The notes below the pieces were generated by a model that made no database searches, was not told where the DNA came from, and saw only the letters and a program-made list of their open reading frames with translations. From the IMG/VR virus record IMGVR_UViG_3300031521_000103, positions 1-48,114 of that record: a stretch of 48,114 nucleotides of DNA, one strand, 5' to 3'. Source of the stretch: a virus. A program made the translations under genes and the position numbers. This document shows positions 1-7,696 of the stretch, piece by piece; position 1 is the stretch's first letter, and every line of letters starts with the position of its first letter.

Positions 1-183
1 CAGGCGCTGTGGGACGCGCTCCACGACGGTGACCGCTCGGACGTGTACCCCGAGTGGGAGGACGAGACCGCGACGTCTGTCGTCCTGCGCAACTTCGACG
101 AGTGCGTCGCGCGCGTCGCCGGGGACGTCGTGCGCGACCTGCTCCTGCCCGCCGTGAGCGCCGACCAGGGTGCGCTCCTGTGA
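1..183 (+). CDS. Hypothetical protein, C-terminal part (cut by window edge)
   Basis: Frame 1 is open from the first base to a TGA at 181-183 and gives 60 residues, acidic and rich in Asp, Glu and Val, with no start codon in the window. The next gene begins at the GTG that overlaps this stop, the same GTGA coupling used throughout the arm, which supports it as the real end of a gene. No domain is recognised. Confidence 0.6.
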   Translation, partial: QALWDALHDGDRSDVYPEWEDETATSVVLRNFDECVARVAGDVVRDLLLPAVSADQGALL

Positions 184-389
184 TCCGCCTGCTGACGTCT
201 GACGCCGAGGTCATCACGGGCCAGACCGCCGAGACCGCGATCCGAGCGCGCTACGGGCGCCGAGTGGACACGCGACACCGACCCTCACGCATGACGCGCC
301 ACGGGCACATCCCGGAGCGCTGGGAGGTCTACGCACCGAGCGGCGCCTACCTGGGCGACTGCTACCGCCACGACTCTACGGAGGTCTGA
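180..389 (+). CDS. Hypothetical protein (69 aa)
   Basis: The GTG start at 180 overlaps the preceding TGA. The product is 69 residues, basic in the middle, with a C-terminal stretch rich in Tyr, Trp and Gly (WEVYAPSGAYLGDCYRH) that looks like a small folded domain. A longer in-frame reading from 54 would run through the upstream gene and is less likely. No family is recognised. Confidence 0.6.
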   Translation: MIRLLTSDAEVITGQTAETAIRARYGRRVDTRHRPSRMTRHGHIPERWEVYAPSGAYLGDCYRHDSTEV

Positions 390-391
390 GC

Positions 392-832
392 ATGACGACC
401 ACGACGACCACGACGACCTACCACCTGCACGTCGGCATCGACGCGAGGCGCCTGCTGGAGGCCATGCTGACCATGCAGGAGTGCGGCCCGATCATCGACG
501 GTGACGGCTGGGAGTGCTGGGGCGAGGCCGTCGGCACCGACGTCAACGACGACCGCACCCTGCACGTCATCATCCCGCTCGACTCGCCCGACCGCGCCGA
601 CGAGTTGGTCGCGCGGCTGCGGGCCGTCGGCCTGCTGACGAGCGCGAGGCGTAGCACGGGCGGCGTCCCGCTCCATGCCGCCCTGAGTGACGCGAGCAAC
701 TGGGGAGCGCTCGACGGTGGTGACGTCCGCACGTTCTACGCGCCGTGCGCCTGGTGCCACGCCGACGTCATGGAGTGGAGCGCCTGCCCGAACGCCAAGG
801 ACATCTGCACCGACTGCTGTGGAGAGGACTGA
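392..832 (+). CDS. Hypothetical protein with C-terminal zinc ribbon
   Basis: This 146-residue protein starts at an ATG 2 bases after the previous stop and opens with a run of eight Thr. The body is a mixed alpha/beta region, roughly residues 10-110. The C-terminus carries a Cys cluster, CAWC then CPNAKDICTDCC, that probably binds zinc. The role is unknown; binding of nucleic acid or protein is an inference from the ribbon alone. Confidence 0.65.
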   Translation: MTTTTTTTTYHLHVGIDARRLLEAMLTMQECGPIIDGDGWECWGEAVGTDVNDDRTLHVIIPLDSPDRADELVARLRAVGLLTSARRSTGGVPLHAALSDASNWGALDGGDVRTFYAPCAWCHADVMEWSACPNAKDICTDCCGED

Positions 833-834
833 CC

Positions 835-1176
835 ATGCTGCGCATCCCGAACAACAGGGCGCACGCCGCCATCCGCCTGCGCGAGGACTTCCAGGGGTCG
901 AACCTGCGAGGAGGGGCGACCAAGTGGCTGCCCCGCGTGGGCGCCCTGCCCTCCGCCCAGGTGCGCACGCTGACGGCTGACCACGCACTCGCCCGCGCGC
1001 TGGGTGAGGAGCTGTACGTCGTGTACTCCTACGCGACCCCGATCGCGTGGTTCGCCCCGTCGTTCGGCTGGGTCGTCCCGGACGTCAGGTACAGCCAGAC
1101 GACGGGCCGCCACCAGTCGCGCGTTCGGCTGGGCGTCGCCCAGTACGCGGCGAGCCGTGAGCGGGTGAGCGCGTGA
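835..1176 (+). CDS. Small phage protein, DUF8033-like
   Basis: This is a 113-residue protein from an ATG at 835, 2 bases after the upstream stop. The centre reads VVYSYATPIAW, then WVVPDVRYSQTTGRHQ. I associate this pattern, a short beta-rich domain ending in YSxTTxxHQ, with a common small family in actinophages and other phages (DUF8033 type). Its function is not known. The 3' end overlaps the next gene by four bases. Confidence 0.65.
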   Translation: MLRIPNNRAHAAIRLREDFQGSNLRGGATKWLPRVGALPSAQVRTLTADHALARALGEELYVVYSYATPIAWFAPSFGWVVPDVRYSQTTGRHQSRVRLGVAQYAASRERVSA

Positions 1177-1505
1177 GCGCGCTGACGGCCCGGCAGCGCG
1201 CCGGCCTGGCCGGCGTGACGCTGGCCGACTGCACCGACCCCTGGTTGCAGCACCCGGACGGGAGCGTGGTCGCCCTGACCGAGCACCTGGCCGCGCTGAC
1301 CCCTGGTGAGTGCGGCGAGTGCCGTGGCGGCTTCTTCGCCCCGACCGACAACGGCCCGACCGAGCAGGGCGTGGAGCGCTGCGACGCCTGCGATGCCTAC
1401 CCCGGAGACCTCGATGCGGCCGTGGCCCTGGCCGCCCTCATCGGGCCCGACATCACGGTCTGGTACGAGCCCGACACCGACGAACAGGAGGACGACCGGG
1501 CGTGA
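1173..1505 (+). CDS. Hypothetical protein with two CxxC knuckles
   Basis: The GTG start at 1173 overlaps the upstream stop. The product is 110 residues. Two Cys pairs (CGEC at about 48 and CDAC at about 71) suggest a central zinc-binding domain, followed by an acidic tail. No family is recognised. Confidence 0.6.
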   Translation: MSALTARQRAGLAGVTLADCTDPWLQHPDGSVVALTEHLAALTPGECGECRGGFFAPTDNGPTEQGVERCDACDAYPGDLDAAVALAALIGPDITVWYEPDTDEQEDDRA

Positions 1506-1894
1506 GCGCGACGACCATCTACCGAGTGGAGCGACGGCGCCACCACGACGGACCGTACAACCCGCAGACGACGAGCGTCCGAGTGCGGCGCCTCGCCTCC
1601 CGCCTCGCTCGCGCACACGGATGGGGGGACGTCAACGAGCACCCGAACCCGTACAACGACGGGGCGGGCAACCCGCGCTCGTCCGAGCGCTGCGGCTTCG
1701 AGTCGATGGAGTCCCTGCGCGCCTGGTTCGACGGCTGGTGGCGGGCGCTGGGCGCCGCTGGGTTCGGTGTCGCCACGTACGAGCTGAGCGAGTCCGGCGT
1801 GCGCCGCGGGCGTCGCCAGGTCTTGTTCGCCTGGCGCGCGGAGGAGCGCAAGTCGTGGGCGACATTCACGTCCCTGGGCTTGACGGGCAAGTGA
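1502..1894 (+). CDS. Hypothetical protein (130 aa)
   Basis: The GTG start at 1502 overlaps the previous stop. The protein is basic, 130 residues, and opens with IYRVERRRHHDGPYN. The middle has a Trp-rich helix (LRAWFDGWWRALG). It is the last gene of the first cluster: its TGA lies inside the 13-base repeat element at 1885-1897, and a promoter-like region follows. Function unknown. Confidence 0.6.
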   Translation: MSATTIYRVERRRHHDGPYNPQTTSVRVRRLASRLARAHGWGDVNEHPNPYNDGAGNPRSSERCGFESMESLRAWFDGWWRALGAAGFGVATYELSESGVRRGRRQVLFAWRAEERKSWATFTSLGLTGK

Positions 1895-1919
1895 CGCGCG
1901 CGTAAGGTTCCACTTACAC
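1885..1919 (+). promoter_or_regulatory. Repeat element pair and possible promoter before the DUF932 gene
   Basis: GGGCAAGTGACGC at 1885-1897 matches the dispersed 13-base element in 11 of 13 positions. Five bases downstream, TAAGGT (1903-1908) could be a -10 hexamer. A partial inverted copy (GTGTAAGTGG on the minus strand) lies at 1907-1919. The arrangement resembles the clearer promoters at 5358-5383 and 24644-24671 and would drive the gene at 1969. Confidence 0.45.
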
Positions 1920-1968
1920 ACCGCGACGGCGACCGCCGCGCGAGAGGCTCAAACGAGAGGAGCGCAAC

Positions 1969-2988
1969 ATGTCGCGCGAGACGATGGAGCACCTGAACAC
2001 GAACACCCTGATCGGCTTCACGGACAAGCGGGGGAAGGCGTGGCACTACCGCGCCGCGGACCAGGGCGCCGAGTCCAACCACTACACGGGCGCGATCCCG
2101 GTCGAGGACGTCCGCCGACGCCTGTTCGGCTGGACGGGCATCGAGGGCGAGATCACCGCCACGGCGCTGACGCCGGACGGGGTCGTCGTGACGACCGACC
2201 CGGAGCGCAAGGCGATCATGCGCTCCGACACGGGCGCGATCCTGGGCATCTTCAAGTCCGGCTACCGCGCCCACCAGTACGACGAGTGGCTGATCCACAA
2301 CGTCGAGACGCTGCTCGACGCCGACCTGGCCGTGGGTTCGGCCGGGCTGCTCAAGGGCGGCGCGGTGGCCTGGGTGCAGATCGAGATGGAGGACACGCTC
2401 ACGGCGCCCGGAGGCGTCGAGTACCGGCCCTTCCTCACGGCGGCGACGTCGATGGACGGCTCGCTCGCCACCACGTACAACGTGGGCGTCCAGGTGGTCG
2501 TCTGTGACAACACCCTGAGTGCCGCGATGGGCGCCGGGGACGCCTCGCGCGTCAAGATCAAGCACTCGCGCTACTCGCTGTCGAAGGCGCAGGACGTCCG
2601 GGACGCGCTGGGCATCGTCCACGGCGTCGCCGACGACTTCGACACCCAGGTGCAGACGCTCCTCCGCGAGGAGGTGGACGCCGACCGCTGGCGGGCGTTC
2701 GTGGCCGCGCACACCGAGATCGGCAAGGCGAAGGCGTCCGAGTCCAAGCGGGCGATCACCCTGGCCGAGAACAAGGCGGGCGAGCTGAACCGCCTGTGGA
2801 ACCACGACGAGCGCGTGGCGCCCTGGCAGGGCACCGCGTACGGGGTGCTCGCCGCGGTGAACACCTACACGCACCACGTCCAGACGGTCAAGGGCGCGAC
2901 GCGCGTCGAGCGCAACATGGAGCGGGCCGTCACGGGCGGCATCGACCGCCTGGACGCCGAGACGCTCCGGGTGCTCGCCACCGTCTGA
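1969..2988 (+). CDS. DUF932 / phage-plasmid-like TIGR03299 family protein
   Basis: This is a 339-residue protein with a good ribosome site (GAGAGGAG, 7 bases from the ATG). Its length and motifs fit the DUF932 family found on phages and plasmids: an N-terminal region with a conserved HYTGAIPVEDVRRRLFGW segment, the central block GYRAHQYDEWL, and a VCDNTLSAAM stretch before a helical C-terminus. The biochemical role of the family is unknown; some members are expressed early and may act in DNA metabolism. Its own upstream promoter-like region and a strong downstream hairpin make it a single-gene transcription unit, suggesting high or separately controlled expression. Confidence 0.85.
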   Translation: MSRETMEHLNTNTLIGFTDKRGKAWHYRAADQGAESNHYTGAIPVEDVRRRLFGWTGIEGEITATALTPDGVVVTTDPERKAIMRSDTGAILGIFKSGYRAHQYDEWLIHNVETLLDADLAVGSAGLLKGGAVAWVQIEMEDTLTAPGGVEYRPFLTAATSMDGSLATTYNVGVQVVVCDNTLSAAMGAGDASRVKIKHSRYSLSKAQDVRDALGIVHGVADDFDTQVQTLLREEVDADRWRAFVAAHTEIGKAKASESKRAITLAENKAGELNRLWNHDERVAPWQGTAYGVLAAVNTYTHHVQTVKGATRVERNMERAVTGGIDRLDAETLRVLATV

Positions 2989-2998
2989 CCGAGCCTCT

Positions 2999-3033
2999 CG
3001 CGCCGCACCCGAGCAGGGAGCGGGTGCGGCGCG
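2999..3033 (+). terminator. Hairpin terminator after the DUF932 gene
   Basis: A perfect 13-bp stem (CGCGCCGCACCCG with its complement) and a 9-base loop start 10 bases after the stop at 2988. There is no clear T run, but the stem is very stable. Confidence 0.65.
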
Positions 3034-3076
3034 GGGGAGTTGAGCAGACGACAACGACAAGCGAGAGGGGCACAAC

Positions 3077-3346
3077 ATGGCCTACGAGTTGCACTACGAG
3101 GGGGACGCGCACTTCCTCCTGGACGGCCTGTTCGAGACGCTGGCGCGCGACGGCGAGTGGCGCGTCGAGGTGCAGTACCTCGATGGCCCCACGGACGCCC
3201 CGACCCTCGTCCGCGGCGAGGTCACGGACTACGCCAACCACCGCGTCTCGATCCTCCCGATGGGGGGCGAGGACTACCTCACGCCCACGGGGGCGCCCGC
3301 GGTGGTCATCGAGACCGAGTCGATCGTGGACGTGCTGGTGCCGTAG
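3077..3346 (+). CDS. Hypothetical protein (89 aa)
   Basis: The ATG at 3077 follows a GCGAGAGGGGCACAAC leader, the same leader style seen before several genes of this arm. The product is a small acidic protein predicted to be mostly beta. No recognisable family. Confidence 0.65.
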   Translation: MAYELHYEGDAHFLLDGLFETLARDGEWRVEVQYLDGPTDAPTLVRGEVTDYANHRVSILPMGGEDYLTPTGAPAVVIETESIVDVLVP

Positions 3347-3391
3347 GGCGCGAGCTGAACGGGCAGCGACAACAACAAGCGAGAGGAGCAC

Positions 3392-3700
3392 ATGATGACG
3401 ACCCCGAACGAGACCGAGGTGGCGGCGGCGGCGGTCCTGAGCGCCGCCCTGGACACGCTGGCGACGATGAGCGAGGTGTGGGAGCACCTCACCTGCACGG
3501 AGGCCGACACGCTGCTCGCGCTGCTCGCCCTCCACGGCGCCAACAACGACGCCGCGTGGGCCCTGGTGGCGCACATCGAGAACGACGACGCCGGAGACCT
3601 GCACGGCGCCGTCAAGTACGTGGACCCCGAGAACGACGAGGAGCCGGAGACGACCGAGGTCGTCGCCCGCGCCCGCGCCTACGTGGACGGGCTGCTCTGA
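3392..3700 (+). CDS. Hypothetical acidic helical protein (102 aa)
   Basis: It starts at tandem ATGs (3392/3395) after the leader GCGAGAGGAGCACATG. The protein is Ala-rich, helical and acidic, with a highly charged C-terminal part (DPENDEEPETTEV). The stop overlaps the ATG of the next gene. Function unknown. Confidence 0.65.
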   Translation: MMTTPNETEVAAAAVLSAALDTLATMSEVWEHLTCTEADTLLALLALHGANNDAAWALVAHIENDDAGDLHGAVKYVDPENDEEPETTEVVARARAYVDGLL

Positions 3701-4020
3701 TGCCCGAGGGACAGGTCGAGGCCAGCGTCAAGGTGTGGCTGGCGTGGGACCGCGAGAACAAGCGCTGGGCGATCGACTCGCCCACCACGGACGGCTCCCC
3801 GCTGTACTCCGCGGACGAGTGCAACGGCCCGTACCTGGAGAATGGGCGGGAGGAGGCCGAGAGGTGGCACGCCAGGTACCGGCCGCTGGAGCCCGGGGAG
3901 TCGCTGGACGACCTTCACACCCTGGCCGACCTGGAGGAGGCGCGGGGCGTCGACCTCCCGACCGCGGCCGAGCTGGTCGCCCTGCTCAACGACGCGCTCG
4001 ACTACCGGAACGCGCTCTGA
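3700..4020 (+). CDS. Hypothetical protein (106 aa)
   Basis: The ATG at 3700 overlaps the previous stop (ATGA). The first half contains a beta-type segment with VKVWLAWDRENKRWAID, the second a helical region. The stop overlaps the next ATG at 4020. No family recognised. Confidence 0.65.
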   Translation: MPEGQVEASVKVWLAWDRENKRWAIDSPTTDGSPLYSADECNGPYLENGREEAERWHARYRPLEPGESLDDLHTLADLEEARGVDLPTAAELVALLNDALDYRNAL

Positions 4021-4556
4021 TGGGCCGCTCCGTGGCGACGGCGCCGCGCGCCGGGCTGGTGCTCTACTTCGTCGGCCAGTCCGACGAGGACTTCGCCCGC
4101 GAGTACGTCGAGTACGCCATCGACCCGGACGGCACGTCAACCGCGACGACGCTGGAGGAGGCGCTGTCGTGGTCCCCCGACGTGTGGAGCGACCCGCGCG
4201 AGTGGGAGTGGGAGGACTTCGTCGAGGGCATCCGAGAGGGCCTGCGCGAGCGCTACCCGTCCTTCGAGGACGCCGACCGCTGGATCGGCAGCGAGGTCCA
4301 CGTCATCGCCGAGAACGGGCACGCCTACGTGGCCGTCTCGTCCTACTGCGGCCTGTTCGCGGTGTCGATCGGCTGGCGCGAGCCCGACTACGACTACTAC
4401 GTCCACCCCGGCGCCGCCGCCCTCTCTCGCGCCTGGGCGAAGCGCAACGCCGAGGGCATGGCGGAGGCGATCCGCAAGTACGTGTACCTGGAGGAGTACG
4501 GGCTCGCCGCCCGGTTCTCGAACGGCGAGGCGCTCTACACGAAGCGCTCGGCCTGA
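4020..4556 (+). CDS. Hypothetical protein (178 aa)
   Basis: Coupled by ATGA to the upstream gene. This acidic protein is rich in Trp and Tyr, with a central segment VHVIAENGHAYVAVSSYCGLFAVSIGWR that looks like a compact beta sheet, followed by a helical C-terminus. It is the last gene of the 3392-4556 run. No known family. Confidence 0.65.
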   Translation: MGRSVATAPRAGLVLYFVGQSDEDFAREYVEYAIDPDGTSTATTLEEALSWSPDVWSDPREWEWEDFVEGIREGLRERYPSFEDADRWIGSEVHVIAENGHAYVAVSSYCGLFAVSIGWREPDYDYYVHPGAAALSRAWAKRNAEGMAEAIRKYVYLEEYGLAARFSNGEALYTKRSA

Positions 4557-4593
4557 CGCCGGCCACACCCACATACAGAGAAAGGGGCACAAC

Positions 4594-5001
4594 ATGAGTG
4601 CGATGAGCAACCTGGACGTCCTGGCGGACGAGTACGGCATCGACAAGACCGCGCCGGACGCGATCGAGCAGACGCAGCGCGCCGCCGCCGCCGAGGCGAT
4701 CGAGTACCTGGAGGAGGCGCTGGCCGCCGTCACGACCTACCGCAAGACGATCGAGAGCATCCCCGGTCTCGGCTCCCGGCCTGCGTTCGCCGACCTGGTC
4801 GCGCTGGACGCCCTGGTCGGGGAGAGGCTGGACCCCCCCGCAGACCGCAGGTCCACCCTGGGGCCGGTCGAGACGCTGCTCGCGCTCATCATGGCGCGGA
4901 AGTCCGCCAGCCTGGAGCACGGCTGGGAGTCGTTCGACGAGGACCTGAACACCCAGCTCGGCAGCCTCGGGCTGCTCCCCATCGACGGCGAGGAGGTCTG
5001 A
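4594..5001 (+). CDS. Hypothetical helical protein (135 aa)
   Basis: Starts at an ATG after the leader GAAAGGGGCACAAC. The protein is almost wholly helical and Ala/Glu/Leu-rich, with a proline-containing linker in the middle. No transmembrane segment, no known family. Confidence 0.65.
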   Translation: MSAMSNLDVLADEYGIDKTAPDAIEQTQRAAAAEAIEYLEEALAAVTTYRKTIESIPGLGSRPAFADLVALDALVGERLDPPADRRSTLGPVETLLALIMARKSASLEHGWESFDEDLNTQLGSLGLLPIDGEEV

Positions 5002-5002
5002 C

Positions 5003-5137
5003 GTGGCCGAGTGCGTGCCGCGCACCCTGCGCATCGAGATCGAGGTCATCGACAACGGGGGCGTCGAGGACTACAACGCGATCCTGCGCGCCCTGAGCTC
5101 CATCGGCGCCGAGATCATCGACGAGACGGAGGTCTGA
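5003..5137 (+). CDS. Small hypothetical protein (44 aa)
   Basis: GTG at 5003, one base after the upstream stop, with a 45-codon frame ending in TGA at 5135-5137. The residues read RIEIEVIDNGGVEDYNAILRALSSIGAEIIDETEV, a beta-turn-helix-beta pattern. Gene spacing (next GTG two bases on) and shared codon bias support it despite its size. Confidence 0.5.
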   Translation: MAECVPRTLRIEIEVIDNGGVEDYNAILRALSSIGAEIIDETEV

Positions 5138-5138
5138 C

Positions 5139-5336
5139 GTGACCGTGGACGAGCTCATCGGCAAGCTCCAGCGCTGCATTCGGCTGGGCACGCTCGACCC
5201 CAGCCGGCCGGTGCTGCTCCGCAACACCGCCATCGACGAGGACGCGATGGATCGGGGCGAGGACGGCTACGCCGAGCTGGAGGAAGCGCTGATCGCCGAG
5301 GGCCGCGTGCGGCTCCTGATGGACGAGTACCTGTAG
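5139..5336 (+). CDS. Small hypothetical protein (65 aa)
   Basis: GTG start at 5139, one base after the previous stop. The opening TVDELIGKLQ and the later alternating charged segments resemble small phage proteins of unknown role. It ends just before the promoter-like region at 5358. Confidence 0.6.
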   Translation: MTVDELIGKLQRCIRLGTLDPSRPVLLRNTAIDEDAMDRGEDGYAELEEALIAEGRVRLLMDEYL

Positions 5337-5357
5337 GCCCACAAGCAAGGCGCTGGC

Positions 5358-5383
5358 GTACAAGTGACGCCGTGTGCTAGTGT
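5358..5383 (+). promoter_or_regulatory. Extended -10 promoter with 13-base repeat element
   Basis: GTACAAGTGACGC (5358-5370) is the dispersed element with one mismatch. Seven bases later comes TG-C-TAGTGT (TG 5375-5376, hexamer 5378-5383), an extended -10 box. The same arrangement recurs at 10193-10214 and on the minus strand at 24644-24671. The ATG of the next gene lies 31 bases downstream. A protein bound to the element would cover the -35/spacer region. Confidence 0.6.
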
Positions 5384-5413
5384 ACCAACGACAGAGAGTG
5401 AGGACCCCGCGAC

Positions 5414-5836
5414 ATGACCACAACCACGCAGGACGCCCCCCCGAGCCGCGACTACCTCCAGGGCCGCGCCGACGCGCTCCAGGACGTCATCAACGTCGTG
5501 GGCCTACTGCCGAGCCGCTACTCGATGATCCGCGACCTCAAGCTGGGGCTCGCCGCGGACCGCGCGGACGTACTTCTGGAGCTCGACCACATGGACGCTC
5601 TCGTCGAGAGCGCGCCCCTTGCGGTCGGGGATCGCGTGCGAGTCGAGCAGGGCGCAACGTTCCGCCACGGGGGCGCCGATGTGGTCGACCCCGACTTCGC
5701 CGACCGCGCCAAGGCGGGTGTCGTGAAGTCGCTCTACGCCAACGGCGACGTGGAGGTGAGGCTGGACGAGCCCATGACCGCCGGGCTCACGAGCGGCTGG
5801 GCCTCCCCGCAGTTCGTCCACCGCATCGCCGCGTGA
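5414..5836 (+). CDS. Hypothetical protein with SH3-like segment (140 aa)
   Basis: First gene after the promoter at 5358. Residues about 70-140 contain VGDRVRVEQG, then VVKSLYANGDVEVRLDE and SPQFVHRI, a pattern of a small SH3/KOW-type barrel. The N-terminal half is helical. The function is unknown. The stop overlaps the next ATG. Confidence 0.65.
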   Translation: MTTTTQDAPPSRDYLQGRADALQDVINVVGLLPSRYSMIRDLKLGLAADRADVLLELDHMDALVESAPLAVGDRVRVEQGATFRHGGADVVDPDFADRAKAGVVKSLYANGDVEVRLDEPMTAGLTSGWASPQFVHRIAA

Positions 5837-6027
5837 TGGGCACCGTCGCGCCGATCGAGGCCACGGGCAAGACGGTGCGGCGCTGGGCCGCCGCCCGGCT
5901 CGGCATGGACCCGCGGGCCGTGGTGCTGACCGTGGCGCTGATCGAGAACTACAACCGGCACAACACGACGCTGCCCTACACGGGGCCGGCGCAGACGCTT
6001 GGGACGAGGGGAAGGTGGGCGGCGTGA
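5836..6027 (+). CDS. Small hypothetical protein (63 aa)
   Basis: The ATG at 5836 overlaps the previous stop, and the TGA at 6025-6027 overlaps the GTG of the kinase remnant. The residues include TVRRWAAARLGMDPRAVVLTVALIENYN, mainly helical. Translational coupling on both sides supports it. Function unknown. Confidence 0.55.
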   Translation: MGTVAPIEATGKTVRRWAAARLGMDPRAVVLTVALIENYNRHNTTLPYTGPAQTLGTRGRWAA

Positions 6028-6080
6028 GCAAGGTCATCGTCGGGCTGGCGGGGCGCAAGCGCGGGGAGCGCTCGGCGTGA
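6024..6080 (+). pseudogene. Remnant of the original 5' end of the nucleotide kinase gene
   Basis: From the GTG at 6024 the frame reads MSKVIVGLAGRKRGERSA then stops. The first 13 residues nearly repeat the N-terminus of the kinase at 6567 (MPSVIVGLCGRKRSGKDT), up to the middle of the P-loop. The kinase gene therefore seems to have begun here, coupled to the gene at 5836, and to have been cut within the P-loop codons by insertion of the endonuclease gene at 6077. The present kinase start carries a second, synonymously recoded copy. An 18-residue functional peptide is possible but less likely. Confidence 0.6.
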
Positions 6081-6564
6081 CGTGTGAGACGTGCCCGAAC
6101 CCGCTGCCGCGACAGAGGCGGACCGGCTCGGCGCGTCGGCGGTTCTGCGACGAGTGCCGCGCGTTGCGCGCGCGTGAGCGGCGCCAGGCCCATCGCGCCG
6201 CACATCCCGTCTCGCCCGAGAAGCGGCGCGAGTACGTCACGAGATACCGCGCCCTCCACCCCGAGAGGGTGCGGGAGCAGGACCGCAGGCGCCGATTCCG
6301 CGACAAGTACGGGATGGACGCTGATCGGTACGACGAGATGCTCGCGGCACAAAGCGGGCGCTGTGCCATTTGCGCCGAACCCGAGTCGGTTCTCGGTGCC
6401 GATGGTGAACCGCGCCCGCTTGCGTCGATCACAGCCACAAGACGGGCGCGGTTCGCGGACTCCTCTGCGCCCGATGCAACTCGGCCCTCGGGCTGTTTGG
6501 CGACAGCATTGACATTCTCATCGAGGCGATGGATTACCTCGACCGGCAAGAAAGGACGGGTTAG
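6077..6564 (+). pseudogene. Endonuclease VII / HNH homing nuclease gene, frameshifted
   Basis: The GTG at 6077 overlaps the stop of the kinase remnant. The first frame gives an N-terminal zinc knuckle (CETC ... CDEC), a basic helix and the endonuclease VII segment YGMDADRYDEMLAAQSGRCAIC. The catalytic part continues in another frame from about 6424: VDHSHKTGAVRGLLCARCN, then a helical tail ending at TAG 6562-6564. One missing T near 6420 (CTTGC for an expected CTTTGC) would explain the shift. The frame entered from the first part never reaches the His and Cys of the active site, so the gene is probably inactive, unless this is a sequencing error or recoding. Base composition is less GC-rich than the neighbours, a sign of transfer. 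Confidence 0.75.
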
Positions 6565-6566
6565 AA

Positions 6567-7160
6567 ATGCCCTCTGTGATTGTTGGCCTGTGCGGAAGAA
6601 AGCGCTCGGGGAAGGACACCCTCGCCGAGGAGCTCGTGGAGCGGTACGGCTACACGCGGGTCGCGTTCGCGGACCCGCTGCGGGAGATGCTCCTGGCGCT
6701 GGACCCCATCGCCGAGCAGGGCGACTACACCCGCACGCTGCGCGTGTCGGACATGGTCGCCACGCGGGGCTGGGAGGACGCCAAGGCGCACCCGGAGGTG
6801 CGGCGGCTGCTCCAGCGGCTCGGCACCGAGGCCGGGCGCGTGACGCTCGGGGAGAACGTGTGGATCGACGCGGCCCGCCGCAAGATCGACGCCATCGAGG
6901 GCCCCGTCGTCGTGACCGACGTCCGGTTCCCGAACGAGGCCGACGCGATCAAGGACTGGGGCGGCTACCTCGCGCGCGTCGTGCGGCCGGGCTACGAGAG
7001 CTCGGACGACACCCACGTCAGCGAGTCGGCGATGGACGACTACCTCACCTACGCGGACGTGCAGAACGACGGCACCGTGACCGAGCTCAAGGCGAAGGCG
7101 GAGCGCATCGACGGTTGGGTGCGCTCGTGGGCCAGCGTCTGCGCAGCCCTGGGAGTGTAA
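6567..7160 (+). CDS. Deoxynucleoside monophosphate kinase
   Basis: This 197-residue P-loop kinase would phosphorylate dNMPs (or modified dNMPs) for phage DNA synthesis. The Walker A motif GRKRSGKDT lies at residues 10-18, FADPLREML at about 35 is typical of the phage T4 gp1-like kinases, and VVVTDVRFPNE at about 112 is the second core motif. The first 15-18 codons use low-GC synonyms (ATT, GTT, GGA, AGA) unlike the rest of the gene. They appear to be a recoded copy of the original 5' end left at 6024, brought in with the endonuclease gene directly upstream. The ATG is 2 bases after that gene's stop. Confidence 0.85.
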   Translation: MPSVIVGLCGRKRSGKDTLAEELVERYGYTRVAFADPLREMLLALDPIAEQGDYTRTLRVSDMVATRGWEDAKAHPEVRRLLQRLGTEAGRVTLGENVWIDAARRKIDAIEGPVVVTDVRFPNEADAIKDWGGYLARVVRPGYESSDDTHVSESAMDDYLTYADVQNDGTVTELKAKAERIDGWVRSWASVCAALGV

Positions 7161-7165
7161 GTGCC
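7153..7165 (+). promoter_or_regulatory. 13-base repeat element copy
   Basis: GTGTAAGTGCCGC differs from GTGCAAGTGNCGC at one position. It spans the kinase stop codon and the GTG of the next gene, in the direction of transcription. Confidence 0.45.
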
Positions 7166-7679
7166 GCAGATCAAGCCGCTGTACCGCTCACCGTCCATCG
7201 CCACGCGCAAGCCCGAGGTCGACGCGATCGTCGAGCTGCTGGAGTCCGACGACTTCGACAGCGCGGAGAAGATGGCCCGCAAGGTCATCTCGACCGCGTT
7301 CGGCCTCATGGCGGAGCGCGACTGGTGGGTGGTTGCCAGCCGGCTCGACGGCGGAGGGCCCGTGACGCTGTACGGGTTCTTCGCCACGGAGGGCGCGGCG
7401 CTCAAGGCGCTGGCGCAGAACAGCCTCGCCCTGTTCGGGGAGGCCACCGTCTACCCGGTGCGCGGGCTCTCGGCCAGGACGGCGGAGATCGAGCGGGCCG
7501 ACGCGCGCTCGGACGACTGCTCCACCTGCTCGCACCCGCGCATCGCGCACGAGTGGCCGCGCCCGCGAAGTCGTGGCCTCACCTTCCCGCATTGCGTCGC
7601 CGCGCGAGCTGACGGCGTCTGCGGCTGCACCACCTACTTCGCCCCCGAGTCAGACCTGTGGCCCCTCGTGGCCGCATGA
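7161..7679 (+). CDS. Hypothetical protein with C-terminal Cys/His cluster (172 aa)
   Basis: The GTG at 7161 abuts the kinase stop. Residues 1-105 form a helical then beta region (GGGPVTLYGFFATEGAALKAL). The C-terminal 60 residues hold CSTCSHPRIAHEW ... FPHC ... CGCTTY, a spaced Cys/His set suggesting a zinc site and similar in style to small actinobacterial zinc-ribbon tails. The 3' end overlaps the leader of the next gene. No named family. Confidence 0.6.
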   Translation: MPQIKPLYRSPSIATRKPEVDAIVELLESDDFDSAEKMARKVISTAFGLMAERDWWVVASRLDGGGPVTLYGFFATEGAALKALAQNSLALFGEATVYPVRGLSARTAEIERADARSDDCSTCSHPRIAHEWPRPRSRGLTFPHCVAARADGVCGCTTYFAPESDLWPLVAA

Positions 7680-7696
7680 AGCGAGAGGAGTACAAG

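Noticed and set aside
5999-7612. 537-codon frame through the endonuclease and kinase
   Set aside because: Only the part from 6077 to about 6420 looks like protein. Beyond the frameshift it runs antisense-like through the kinase in the wrong frame.
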